DNA of 64,000 nt from Hellea sp. (GTDB taxonomy: Bacteria > Pseudomonadota > Alphaproteobacteria > Caulobacterales > Maricaulaceae): the NCBI GenBank assembly GCA_020631215.1, contig JAHDHS010000001.1:1-64000 (forward strand), read 5' to 3'. The position numbers and the translations under genes are program-made. Shown here piece by piece: positions 17,621 through 26,952 of the stretch. Position 1 is the first letter of the stretch. Each line of letters opens with the position of its first letter. The notes below the pieces were generated by a model. The model ran no database searches. It was not told the DNA's origin and worked only from the letters and a program-made list of their open reading frames with translations.

Positions 17621-19236
17621 TGGCGGATCGATATGACTATGTAATTGTCGGGGCGGGAAGTGCCGGATGCGTGCTCGCCAACCGTCTTTCCGAAGACCCG
17701 AATGTTACGGTCTGTCTGCTTGAGGCCGGAGGCAGCCATAAACATTGGAGTGTTTTTACGCCCGGTCTGGCAATTTGGAACATGGTGCTGGGTAAGCGTA
17801 ATTGGCGATTTGAAACAGAGCCTCAAAAAGCCATGAATAATCGCCGGGGCTATCAGCCACGCGGCAAGGTTCTGGGCGGCTCTTCCAGCCTAAACGCCAT
17901 GATCTATATTCGCGGCCACAAGGCCGATTACGATGAATGGGCGAGGCTCGGCAATAAGGGCTGGTCCTATGATGACGTGCTACCCTATTTCAAAAAAAGC
18001 GAACACCGCGAAGCGGGCGGTGATGAATATCGCGGGCAAGGCGGCGAGCTGAATGTCGCAAAGTTAAGGGATACGGGCGCTGCGAATGAAGCCTTTTTCG
18101 AGGCCGGGCGTCAGAACCAATTGCCATTTACCGATGATTTCAACGGAGCGCAGCAGGAAGGCCTCGGCATGTATGAGGTCACGCATAAGGGCGGTGAGCG
18201 CTGGTCAACGGCCCGCGCCTTTCTGGACGACATTGCTGACCGGCCAAACCTGACAGTCATAACAGGCGCGCATACGGAAAAAATTATTGTCGAAAATGCC
18301 CGCGCGACTGGCGTACGATATAAAGCCAAAAAACAAACGCAAACTGTTCACGCAAGCCGTGAAGTTATCCTCTCGGCAGGTGCCTTCGGATCTCCACAGA
18401 TTATGCTGCTCTCAGGCATTGGCCCTAAAGACAAGCTGGAGCCGCATGGCATTTCGCAAGTGCATGATCTTTCGGGTGTGGGTGAAAACCTGCAAGACCA
18501 TATCGACTATGTCATGTCCTACCGGTCGCCGCTGAAAGATAATTTTGGTTTTTCGATCATGGGCAATTTCCGTCAATTAGGGGAATTAATCCGTTATCGC
18601 AAAGAGCGCAAAGGTATGTTTGCGTCCAACCTGGCTGAAAGCGGCGGGTTTCTCTATACGGATAAGTCAGAACCTTCGCCCGATATTTCCCTCGTTTTTG
18701 TGCGGGCTATGGTCGATGATCATGGACGGAAATTGCATTGGGGCCATGGCTATAGTTGCCACGTCTGCGTTTTAAGGCCTAAAAGCCGTGGCGCGCTTTG
18801 GCTAAATAGCGCTGACCCTGCCGCCCCGCCCGCGATTGATCCGGCCTTCCTCGAAGATGAACGCGATATGGATACGCTGGTGCGCGGCGCGCATTTGATG
18901 ACGCAGATCATGGAGGCCCCAGCTTTTGATGAGATAAAAGGTAAGCCGCTCTATGTGGCGGGGACCACGGACACCGAAGAAATCAAAGCCGATATTCGTG
19001 CGCGCGCCGACACGCAATATCATCCGGTTGGCACCTGCAAGATGGGCCATGATGATATGGCGGTCGTGGATGATCGCTTGCGTGTGCATGGACTGGAGGG
19101 GCTTCGTGTGATCGACGCGTCGATCATGCCCAATCTAGTCTCTGGCAACACCAATGCCCCAACGATCATGATCGCTGAAAAAGGCGCGGATATGATCAAA
19201 GAGGATGCGGCGAGCGTGAAAGTAGCCGCGGAATAA
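17620..19236 (+). CDS. GMC family FAD-dependent alcohol/choline dehydrogenase
   Basis: The 538-residue protein begins with the FAD motif [18 protein letters not shown] and has both GMC signatures ([19 protein letters not shown] and [16 protein letters not shown]). The catalytic His is in [10 protein letters not shown] and an Asn-containing motif is [18 protein letters not shown]. It resembles AlkJ-type alcohol dehydrogenases that feed electrons to the quinone pool. It is coupled to the aldehyde dehydrogenase. The alternative oxidase gene converges on it with one base between the stops. Confidence 0.92.
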   Translation: MADRYDYVIVGAGSAGCVLANRLSEDPNVTVCLLEAGGSHKHWSVFTPGLAIWNMVLGKRNWRFETEPQKAMNNRRGYQPRGKVLGGSSSLNAMIYIRGHKADYDEWARLGNKGWSYDDVLPYFKKSEHREAGGDEYRGQGGELNVAKLRDTGAANEAFFEAGRQNQLPFTDDFNGAQQEGLGMYEVTHKGGERWSTARAFLDDIADRPNLTVITGAHTEKIIVENARATGVRYKAKKQTQTVHASREVILSAGAFGSPQIMLLSGIGPKDKLEPHGISQVHDLSGVGENLQDHIDYVMSYRSPLKDNFGFSIMGNFRQLGELIRYRKERKGMFASNLAESGGFLYTDKSEPSPDISLVFVRAMVDDHGRKLHWGHGYSCHVCVLRPKSRGALWLNSADPAAPPAIDPAFLEDERDMDTLVRGAHLMTQIMEAPAFDEIKGKPLYVAGTTDTEEIKADIRARADTQYHPVGTCKMGHDDMAVVDDRLRVHGLEGLRVIDASIMPNLVSGNTNAPTIMIAEKGADMIKEDAASVKVAAE

Positions 19237-19237
19237 T

Positions 19238-19903
19238 CTAAGTGGCCCGTCGGGCCGCTTCAATTTTGTCGACAAAGGCATGGTTGACATCGCGGTGCTC
19301 GGCTTCATCGGCACGAACCGCGATCACGACATCGCGCAGCCGCGCGTCGGGTTTTAATTGCCAATAATCTATTGCCAGTTTCGGGGCAGGGACATTTTCA
19401 ACGGCCCCGCTGTCGATTTGCTCTAGATATTGTGTGTAGCTGATCACGGCCTCTTCTTCGAAATAGCCGACCACACGGTGCGCCGTCCGCGGCGCGAAAA
19501 GATAGAGGAAGAAATAGAGATTGTAGAAAATCAATTGCACGACAGCGATTAGAAATCGTTCAAATTTATTGGGCTGTGCGATTTCTATAAAAGTCATCAG
19601 GTGCATGCGCTCATTTTCGGCCTCGTCCAGTAATTCCCGAATCCAGCCTTCATCATCACGCATTTTTCGAAGGGCGTGCAGATGTTGCCATAATCCGCCG
19701 ACCATACCGGGTACAGCCGCGACCGTTTCCAAAACGACTGCGCGATTGCCATAACGTTTGGCGAAGAATTTATCGGCAAAAAACCTAAGCAGCCTCACAA
19801 AACGAAAGGCAATTTTATCACTGATCGTGACCGGCGTAACATGCTCGGTCAGGCCTATGTCATAATTGACTTGGCGTGGTATAATCTTTGTAACTTTTTC
19901 CAT
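19238..19903 (-). CDS. aox: alternative oxidase (cyanide-insensitive quinol oxidase)
   Basis: The 221-residue protein carries the four helix motifs of the di-iron alternative oxidase in order: [33 protein letters not shown] and [12 protein letters not shown], which supply the glutamate and histidine ligands. Two hydrophobic stretches suit a monotopic inner-membrane protein. It oxidises ubiquinol and reduces oxygen to water without pumping protons. AOX is scattered among alphaproteobacteria. It is monocistronic and tail to tail with the GMC dehydrogenase, which may supply electrons to the same quinol pool. Confidence 0.95.
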   Translation of the reverse strand: MEKVTKIIPRQVNYDIGLTEHVTPVTISDKIAFRFVRLLRFFADKFFAKRYGNRAVVLETVAAVPGMVGGLWQHLHALRKMRDDEGWIRELLDEAENERMHLMTFIEIAQPNKFERFLIAVVQLIFYNLYFFLYLFAPRTAHRVVGYFEEEAVISYTQYLEQIDSGAVENVPAPKLAIDYWQLKPDARLRDVVIAVRADEAEHRDVNHAFVDKIEAARRAT

Positions 19904-20065
19904 AGCGACATCTCTTAGTTACAAAATATATGGGCTGGGTGGGCCGGTTTTAAATAAGCAAAAATGCAAAGCCGTTATGACCGCACCCTGTGAAAGCCCC
20001 AACTTAATTCTTGCATATAACGCTGTACCAAAGATCAAAGCGATTTGGAAATATTCGAATTTTAC

Positions 20066-20097
20066 AAATAAAAAACCCCGCAAAGGCTTGCGGGGTT
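20066..20097 (-). terminator. rho-independent terminator of the M13 peptidase gene
   Basis: AACCCCGCAA-gcct-TTGCGGGGTT followed by TTTTATTTG on the minus strand is a strong hairpin with a T tail. It lies about 40 bp after the leftward peptidase gene. Confidence 0.9.
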
Positions 20098-20139
20098 CGA
20101 TAATAATTAGAATAGCGCCAAATTTATAATGCTATGAGG

Positions 20140-22212
20140 CTACCAAATTTTGACCCGCTCTTCAGGCGGTAGGTACATAGCATGTTCCGGCGTGATATTA
20201 AATGCCTCATACCAGGCATCCAAGTTTCTCACGATACCATTGGCACGGAACTCGCCCGGACTGTGCGGGCCGTTTTTGATTTGTGTGGAGAGGGCTTCGT
20301 CTTTCCACTTAATCGCCCATACTTGAGCCCAAGCCATGAAGAAGCGTTGATCGCCTGTAAAGCCGTCAATGACAGGGGCTTCTTTGCCGTCCAGAGAGCG
20401 CTTGTAGGCTTCATATGCCATGGTCATACCTGTCAGGTCACCAATGTTCTCGCCAAGACCAAGCTTACCGTTCAGGTTCTCGCCCGGTAGAGGTTCGAAT
20501 TGACTATATTGCGTGGCCAAATTATCGGCGCGCGCCATATATTTTTCGGCATCTTCCTCGGTCCACCAATCCCGCTGCACACCGTCACCATCTGATTTAC
20601 GGCCCTGATCATCAAAGCCGTGACCCATTTCATGGCCGATGACCGCGCCGATCCCGCCATAATTAACAGCGGGGTCTGCATTTGGATCAAAGAAAGGCGC
20701 GTCCAAAATGGCCGCCGGGAATACGATCTCGTTTAAGGTTGAGTTATAATAGGCGTTGACGGTTTGCGGCGTCATGCCCCATTCGTCACGATCAATCGGC
20801 TTGCCAAGCTGTCCGATATTATCTTTCCAACCCCATTCGCGTGAGCTTTTCACCGTCCCGATCAAATCATCGCGGTCAATTTCCAGACCTGCATAAGTCT
20901 CCCACTTATCGGGATAACCGATTTTCGGATTGAACTTGGCGAGTTTATATTGCGCCTGTTCTTTGGTCTCCTCGCCCATCCATTCCAGATTGTCGATACC
21001 GTCTTTGAAAGCGGCCCGAAGATTTTCGACCAGGTCTTTCATCTGTGCTTTACTGTCCGGCGGGAAATATGTGTCGACATAGACTTTACCGACGACCTCG
21101 CCGAGCATGTTGTCAATATTGGACACAGCCCGCTTCCAACGGGGCCGCTGCTCTTCCTGACCGCGAAGAGTTTTCCCATAAAACTCAAAGCTGGCATCAT
21201 CAATGCGTGCAGGCAAATATGCGGAATTATTGGATATCAACGACACCGTCAGATAATCTTTCAAGACGTCAACCGAAGTTGCTTTGAACACTTTCGCGGC
21301 ATTGGTGACAGCGGATTTTTCCCGCACGATCAATGTTTGCTCATCGCCGAGGCCGACGCGGTCAAAAATAAGATCCCATGACATGCCCGGTGCCATTGCT
21401 TTGAGCTCATCCCGGCTCATTTTATTATAGGTCAAATCGCGATTGCGGCGCTTAACCCGGTCCCAGTGGCCTTCGGCCAGATTGGTTTCAAACGCCATGA
21501 CTTTCTTGGCGCGGTCCGCCGGATTATCAAGACCGGCCTCTGTCAGCATTGTCGTCATGAAGGCGACATAGCCATCTCTGAGCTTTTGGCCTTTTTCGCT
21601 TTCATCGAAATAATAATCACGATTTGGCAGGCCCAGACCGGATTGCGTTAAGTAAACGATATATTGGTCATTCACCTTGGCATCGATGTAGACATAAGGC
21701 GAAACAGGCGAGTCCAGACCCATGCGGATATCCGCCATTAGTTCTGTGATATCTGTGTGTGTTGCCGCGCCTCGGATTCTGGCGAGATCAGCCTTTATCG
21801 GATCCAGCCCTTTGGCTTCGATCGTCTCTGTATCCAAAAACGCATTGTAATAATCGCCAATGCGTTTCTCATCTGCGCTGGGATTTTCTTTAGATGCCGC
21901 CACTTCGATGATTTTCTTGACGCGCTCCTCTGCCTGATCGCGCAGGATTGAGAAGCTACCATAGCGTGAGCGGTCTGACGGGATTTCAGTATTTTTCAGC
22001 CAGGTTCCATTGACATATTCAAAGAAGTTTTCGCCCGGATCGACGCTGGTGTCCATGTTCTCCAGCGCGATTCCGAATGTGCCCAGCTTGGCAGGCACCG
22101 GCGCCGGAGCTGTTTTGTCGACCGTATGGTCTGTGCCGGCTTTATCGCCGCAAGCGGTTAGGCTGAGTGAAAGGGCGATAAGGCTCGCCCCCATAAGTGT
22201 TTTCAATGTCAT
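20140..22212 (-). CDS. M13 family zinc metallopeptidase, lipoprotein
   Basis: The 690-residue neprilysin-like protein has a signal peptide with lipobox (LSLTAC), the zinc-binding motif IGHEMGHGFDDQG, the third-ligand region ENIGDLTG, and the substrate-binding NAYYNSTLNEIVFPAAIL. M13 peptidases cleave small peptides outside the cytoplasm. The gene begins 38 bp after the RND pump gene on the same strand, with GGGAGAGATGG before ATG 22212. It may therefore be the last gene of the efflux operon, which is unusual. Confidence 0.93.
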   Translation of the reverse strand: MTLKTLMGASLIALSLSLTACGDKAGTDHTVDKTAPAPVPAKLGTFGIALENMDTSVDPGENFFEYVNGTWLKNTEIPSDRSRYGSFSILRDQAEERVKKIIEVAASKENPSADEKRIGDYYNAFLDTETIEAKGLDPIKADLARIRGAATHTDITELMADIRMGLDSPVSPYVYIDAKVNDQYIVYLTQSGLGLPNRDYYFDESEKGQKLRDGYVAFMTTMLTEAGLDNPADRAKKVMAFETNLAEGHWDRVKRRNRDLTYNKMSRDELKAMAPGMSWDLIFDRVGLGDEQTLIVREKSAVTNAAKVFKATSVDVLKDYLTVSLISNNSAYLPARIDDASFEFYGKTLRGQEEQRPRWKRAVSNIDNMLGEVVGKVYVDTYFPPDSKAQMKDLVENLRAAFKDGIDNLEWMGEETKEQAQYKLAKFNPKIGYPDKWETYAGLEIDRDDLIGTVKSSREWGWKDNIGQLGKPIDRDEWGMTPQTVNAYYNSTLNEIVFPAAILDAPFFDPNADPAVNYGGIGAVIGHEMGHGFDDQGRKSDGDGVQRDWWTEEDAEKYMARADNLATQYSQFEPLPGENLNGKLGLGENIGDLTGMTMAYEAYKRSLDGKEAPVIDGFTGDQRFFMAWAQVWAIKWKDEALSTQIKNGPHSPGEFRANGIVRNLDAWYEAFNITPEHAMYLPPEERVKIW

Positions 22213-22250
22213 TCCATCTCTCCCTTTGGTTTTGGAATTTGTTTTAAAAT

Positions 22251-25200
22251 TTATTCTGCTGGTTGCGGCGACGCCCCTTCAATGGCGCCAGGTGGTAAAT
22301 CGGTGACATCCATATCATCCAATGCCAGAACCATATCCGGATCATAGGTGCTGCCCAGACCCGGTTGCTTCTCCCCGCGCCACAGGCCGCGGAAGAAGCG
22401 GGTAATATCAACGCCAATGCCGTACATGGCTGGCACCAGCATGAGCGTCAGGAAAAAGTCAAACAAAACGCCAAACGCTAAAGCGACCACCATCGGTTTA
22501 AGGAACTCAGCTTGCGTACTGGTCTCAAACAAGATCGGAGTAATACCTATAAAGGTCGTGACAGACGTCAACAGGATAGGCCGGAACCGTGCCACACAGG
22601 CATCCAGCATCGCTTGATAAGCACCGACACCCTTATCGCGTAACCGGTTGACATAATCGATCAAGACCAGGTTGTCATTTACCGCCACACCGGAGGCCGC
22701 GAAGAAGCCGAACAAGCTCATAATTCCGAACGGAACTCCTGTCACAAGGTTACCAAAAATCATCCCGATAAAGGCGAAGGGGATTGCGAGCATGATCAAG
22801 AGCGGCTGTGCATAAGATTTAAAGGCAATGGCCAGCAGGCCATACATCATAAATAAGATGGCAATAGCCGAGAGTGATAATTCCCGTGCAAATGTTGTTT
22901 CAATCTCGTCATCTCCAACATTGATACGTTCAGCCAATGGATGACGTAATTTCCATTGCGGGAAGAAGTTTTCATTCAAGTCTTTTTTAATCCGCGCGAG
23001 CTCGGCTTGCTCACCTTTTACCCGGCCGCCGACATATTCAAGACGTTTGCGGTCGCGGCGATTAATCCGGCCTATGCCTTCGGCAAATTCAACTTCGGCC
23101 ACAGAGAAGAGCGGAACCTCCACACCATTGCCGGCGCGAATACGCAGATTATTCAGGCTATCAATGGAGTCTCGGGCTTCTTCGGGGTAGCGCACCATGA
23201 CCCGGACATCTTCACCGTTGCGCGGCAAGCGCTGGACTTCGCGGCCATAATAGGCTTCGCGAACCTGACGTGTCACATCTGAGAGCTGGATACCTAATGT
23301 TTCAGCGCCGGGCTTCAGCGTGAACTGGATTTCGCTGGCAGAACTTTCCAAACCATCCCAGGCTCTGGTCACAGCAGAGTAGCTTTCAATCTCTGTTTTT
23401 ATATCCAGAATAGCATCGCGCAAAGCATCCGGATCAGATGAGGCGACGCCAAAAAATAGACCACCACCGCCGCCACCGCCGCCTTGGCTGTAACCGTAAT
23501 TCATCCGGTAGGCATCTGGCACAGGGCCAACATATTCTTCGAGTTTCTCGGCAATTTCCTTGGTCGTGATATGCTCGCGTTTTTCTGCCTCAACCAAGCC
23601 CAGAAACGCATTCACGGTCCGGCCCTCGGCATAAGAACCTGGTGCAGCGATCAGCGGGTAATCCACACCAAAATCTTCTTTTGTGTTTTCATTCAGCTCT
23701 TGGATGGCTTTATCCAAATCCGCCCGAACTTGATTAACCCGTTCAAAACGCGTGCCCTCAGGGAAGCGGCCTTCGACAAAGATCATATCGCTTTGCACTT
23801 CAGGCAGCATGGCCCTTGGCGCTATTCCGGCCTGTAGCAACATCATTGCCATCACGAACAAACCCACAAAGACAGACACGGTAATATAACGAAATTTGAT
23901 CAGCGTCGCGACAAATGGACGGAATGTATTCTTCGCAAATGACACTAAACTATTGGCGATTTTATCCTGGAACCTCGCCAGCCTGCCAAGCTTGTCATGA
24001 TCCACCGGTTCCAAATGACGTAAATGTGCCGGTAGTATGAAGAAGGCTTCAATGAGAGAGAAAATCAAGACGGCAATCACAACCAAACTGATTTGCTCCG
24101 TCCAGGCTCTGATTGGTCCGGTTAGAAGCATGAAAGGCACGAACATCAAAATGGTCGTGATTACCGCAAAGAAGACCGGTTTCATGACCATGGTCGCGCC
24201 CGCAATCGCCCCGCGTTCACCGGCGATGCCGTTTTCGGCGTGAAAATGCGCGCTCTCACCGACAACAATCGCATCATCCACAACAATACCGATCACCAAT
24301 AAAAAGGCGAAAAGTGAAATCATATTCAGCGTAATGCCCAGAGACGGCCCAATAGCAATCGCGCCCGCAAAAGCTGTTGCGATGCCGACGGTGACCCAAA
24401 TTGCCACTTTCGGGCGCAGGAATAACATCAAGATAATCAGCACCAAAATCATACCAGATATCGCATTACCACTGATCAAATCCATCCGGCTATCAAACAT
24501 AGTGGAGCCATCAAACCAGATCGAAAACTTCATTCCTGGCGGGAGCGACTCCTGAACTTCCTTTTCGTATTTACGGATTGCGGCACCGGCTTTGGTAACG
24601 TCTAATTCATCCGGTGACAAAACCCGGAAAACGGCGGCGTTTTGCCCGTCAAATTTGGAAACGGCTTCGTCATCGTCGAACCCGTCTTCAATAGTGGCTA
24701 TGTCGCGCACGCGAATAATACCGCCATCAGAGGTTTGACGAACAATGATCTTACCAAATTCTTCCTCGGTATTGGCCAGAGCCCTGGCGCGCAGCTGTAA
24801 ATTACCACCCGTCGTTTGCACAGTGCCCGCAGAAATATTGACAGAAGATCCTGAAATGGCCTGAGCAACTTGTGAAAATGTTAGATTATACTGCCGCAAG
24901 GCATCTTCCGATATCTCAATCGTAACCTGCTCGGAGCGTTTCGTAATTTGCTCGGTCAGTTGCAGACCGGTAAGTTTGGTGAGTTGCAGTCGTATTTCAT
25001 TGCCTGCACGCTGTAAGGTCAGGGGATCAAAATCACCGTGCAAAGCAAGGTAGATAAAGTCCGCGCGTGCCTCCCAGCGGTAAACTTGGGGGCGGTAAGA
25101 ATCAGGCGGTAGGTTACGAATGCCGTCGACACGGGATTTTACTTCATCAAGAACTTTGTCGTAATCTGCGTCCAGCTTGGTTCTGATATTCACCGAACCG

Positions 25201-25466
25201 CTGCCCTCGCGGGCATTGCCTTCAAGATAGTCAATACCGTCCAGCCCATCGACAGCTTCTTCAATTCTAACAACCAGTTGTTCTTCTACGTCACGCGGAG
25301 ACGCGCCGGGCCAGCCAACATTTACTGTCATACCATTGACAGTGACTTGTGGAAAGAACTCGCGTTCGAAGCTTTTATAACCGTAAAAGCCACACGCGAA
25401 GAGTGTGACCATTATGAGATTGGCGGCGACGGGGTTCTTGACGAACCAGGAAATAATATTCTTCAT
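22251..25466 (-). CDS. RND efflux pump, inner-membrane permease
   Basis: The 1071-residue protein has the AcrB/MexB-type RND architecture: an N-terminal helix (IISWFVKNPVAANLIMVTLF), two large periplasmic loops and twelve membrane helices. The paired aspartates in TM4 (GIVVDDAIVVGES) are the proton-relay type. Typical AcrB proteins are near 1050 residues. A run of eight glycines (23461-23484) sits in the second periplasmic loop. The start overlaps the adaptor gene stop (TAATG). With the adaptor and outer-membrane factor it should form a tripartite efflux complex; the substrate is unknown. Confidence 0.95.
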   Translation of the reverse strand: MKNIISWFVKNPVAANLIMVTLFACGFYGYKSFEREFFPQVTVNGMTVNVGWPGASPRDVEEQLVVRIEEAVDGLDGIDYLEGNAREGSGSVNIRTKLDADYDKVLDEVKSRVDGIRNLPPDSYRPQVYRWEARADFIYLALHGDFDPLTLQRAGNEIRLQLTKLTGLQLTEQITKRSEQVTIEISEDALRQYNLTFSQVAQAISGSSVNISAGTVQTTGGNLQLRARALANTEEEFGKIIVRQTSDGGIIRVRDIATIEDGFDDDEAVSKFDGQNAAVFRVLSPDELDVTKAGAAIRKYEKEVQESLPPGMKFSIWFDGSTMFDSRMDLISGNAISGMILVLIILMLFLRPKVAIWVTVGIATAFAGAIAIGPSLGITLNMISLFAFLLVIGIVVDDAIVVGESAHFHAENGIAGERGAIAGATMVMKPVFFAVITTILMFVPFMLLTGPIRAWTEQISLVVIAVLIFSLIEAFFILPAHLRHLEPVDHDKLGRLARFQDKIANSLVSFAKNTFRPFVATLIKFRYITVSVFVGLFVMAMMLLQAGIAPRAMLPEVQSDMIFVEGRFPEGTRFERVNQVRADLDKAIQELNENTKEDFGVDYPLIAAPGSYAEGRTVNAFLGLVEAEKREHITTKEIAEKLEEYVGPVPDAYRMNYGYSQGGGGGGGGLFFGVASSDPDALRDAILDIKTEIESYSAVTRAWDGLESSASEIQFTLKPGAETLGIQLSDVTRQVREAYYGREVQRLPRNGEDVRVMVRYPEEARDSIDSLNNLRIRAGNGVEVPLFSVAEVEFAEGIGRINRRDRKRLEYVGGRVKGEQAELARIKKDLNENFFPQWKLRHPLAERINVGDDEIETTFARELSLSAIAILFMMYGLLAIAFKSYAQPLLIMLAIPFAFIGMIFGNLVTGVPFGIMSLFGFFAASGVAVNDNLVLIDYVNRLRDKGVGAYQAMLDACVARFRPILLTSVTTFIGITPILFETSTQAEFLKPMVVALAFGVLFDFFLTLMLVPAMYGIGVDITRFFRGLWRGEKQPGLGSTYDPDMVLALDDMDVTDLPPGAIEGASPQPAE

Positions 25467-26923
25467 TATTCGGTTCCTTCCATGCCTGCGTCCTTGGCCG
25501 TTGCGTCTGCGGCATTATCCGCTGATTTGTCACCGGACGCGTCATCACTGGCGGGCTGGTCTGACTTTTTTAGAGGTCTTTGAGGTTTGTCTTCATCCTC
25601 TTTATCACCCCGCCTTTTCCGCTTTTTCTTTTTATCGCCGCCTTCAGATTCTGCTTTTTCTTTCTCGATCAACCATTGTGGCTTGGGCGGATCAACCAAG
25701 ACAGTCTTTGGGTTGTTAATGTCCAAGACCTTCAAAGTCATTTGCGTTCTCGAGCGCTCCATTGGCGAGAGTACAATTAATTCGCCAGCTTCTACGCCGT
25801 CTGTCAGAACGGCCCGCTCCGGAGCAGTGTCTAATACGCCGACTTTGCGGATTTCGGATTTGCCCTTGTTGTCAACAACATAAACTTCATTATCAGGACG
25901 AAGGCCGTCGCGCGGAATCACAATCACGTTATTGTAAGTCTTGCCATTGACCTTGGCATCGACGAACAGGCCGGGAGCGAGTGGCACACCATTATCAGAG
26001 GCGCCTTTGCCGTAAGGATCAAAGACTTCGGCAATCGCAAATAACGCCCGGCTTTGCGTGTCATATGTGGCATCAGTGCGCATGATGCGTCCAGACCAGT
26101 TTTGGGTCTGTCCGGCAATCTCTGCGCTTAGACTGACCAACGGGGCTGTGTCTCGGGATTTAGCGACATAAGCAATCGGCAAATCCATTTTGGATAAATC
26201 TTCATTGGTGAGTGGCAAACGCACTTCGATAATGTCTGTTGAAAAGATACGGCCTAGGGTGAAACCGGGGCTGACAAATTGTCCGACATCGGAGGTTTTA
26301 CTGCGCACGCGTCCACTGAATGGCGCGCGGACGTAAGTCCGTTGCAATTGTAAATCAGCGGCGCGCAGTTCGGCTTTGGCGGCTTGAAGGGCGGCTTTGG
26401 CTTGTTGCTGTTGGGGTTCTCTTAAAGCCAGTGGGGATGGCGTTCCGCGACCGAGTTCTTCATAGTCACGTTTGGCGACTTCCGCCTCTGCCATTTCGCG
26501 CACTAGCAATTGCTCGGCTTGCGCGACATTGGCCTCGGCGCGGATTTTCGCGACCTGATAATCCGCATCTTCAATTCTGATCAGAGTTTCGCCTTTTTTG
26601 AAAATACCGCCTTCGATAAAATTCGGGGAAACATAGACGATTTTGCCGCCAACTTGCGGCACAAGATTAATCTCTGTACGCGGGCGAGCCTCGCCTTGTG
26701 TCGAGATTTTCAACTGTACATCGTCGGACTTGGCGTAATCGGCCATGACCGCGAGCGTGTTGAAAGGTCTTTTCTTTTCTTCAGGTTTTTTATTCATCGC
26801 AATAACAACCCTGGTCAGGATAAAAAACCCGACGACGATCAGGATTGGTATCAGCACGATCAATAATTTACGAAGACGTCCCCTTTTTTCTTGAGACGGG
26901 GTATTTTGGGCCTGACGTGCCAT
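25466..26923 (-). CDS. RND efflux periplasmic adaptor subunit (HlyD/MFP family)
   Basis: The 485-residue protein has one N-terminal membrane helix, a lipoyl-like half (GGKIVYVSPNF and VRAPFSGRV), a helical hairpin (residues about 130-190), and beta-barrel domains. It bridges the pump and the outer-membrane channel. The C-terminus carries about 65 extra residues that are strongly charged (KKKKRKRRGDKEDEDKPQR, then an Asp/Ala/Lys-rich end), which is unusual for this family. The gene is coupled to the pump gene by a TAATG overlap and lies 29 bp after the outer-membrane factor gene. Confidence 0.93.
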   Translation of the reverse strand: MARQAQNTPSQEKRGRLRKLLIVLIPILIVVGFFILTRVVIAMNKKPEEKKRPFNTLAVMADYAKSDDVQLKISTQGEARPRTEINLVPQVGGKIVYVSPNFIEGGIFKKGETLIRIEDADYQVAKIRAEANVAQAEQLLVREMAEAEVAKRDYEELGRGTPSPLALREPQQQQAKAALQAAKAELRAADLQLQRTYVRAPFSGRVRSKTSDVGQFVSPGFTLGRIFSTDIIEVRLPLTNEDLSKMDLPIAYVAKSRDTAPLVSLSAEIAGQTQNWSGRIMRTDATYDTQSRALFAIAEVFDPYGKGASDNGVPLAPGLFVDAKVNGKTYNNVIVIPRDGLRPDNEVYVVDNKGKSEIRKVGVLDTAPERAVLTDGVEAGELIVLSPMERSRTQMTLKVLDINNPKTVLVDPPKPQWLIEKEKAESEGGDKKKKRKRRGDKEDEDKPQRPLKKSDQPASDDASGDKSADNAADATAKDAGMEGTE

Positions 26924-26952
26924 TTTATCTTACCTAACTATCTGAAACAGAT

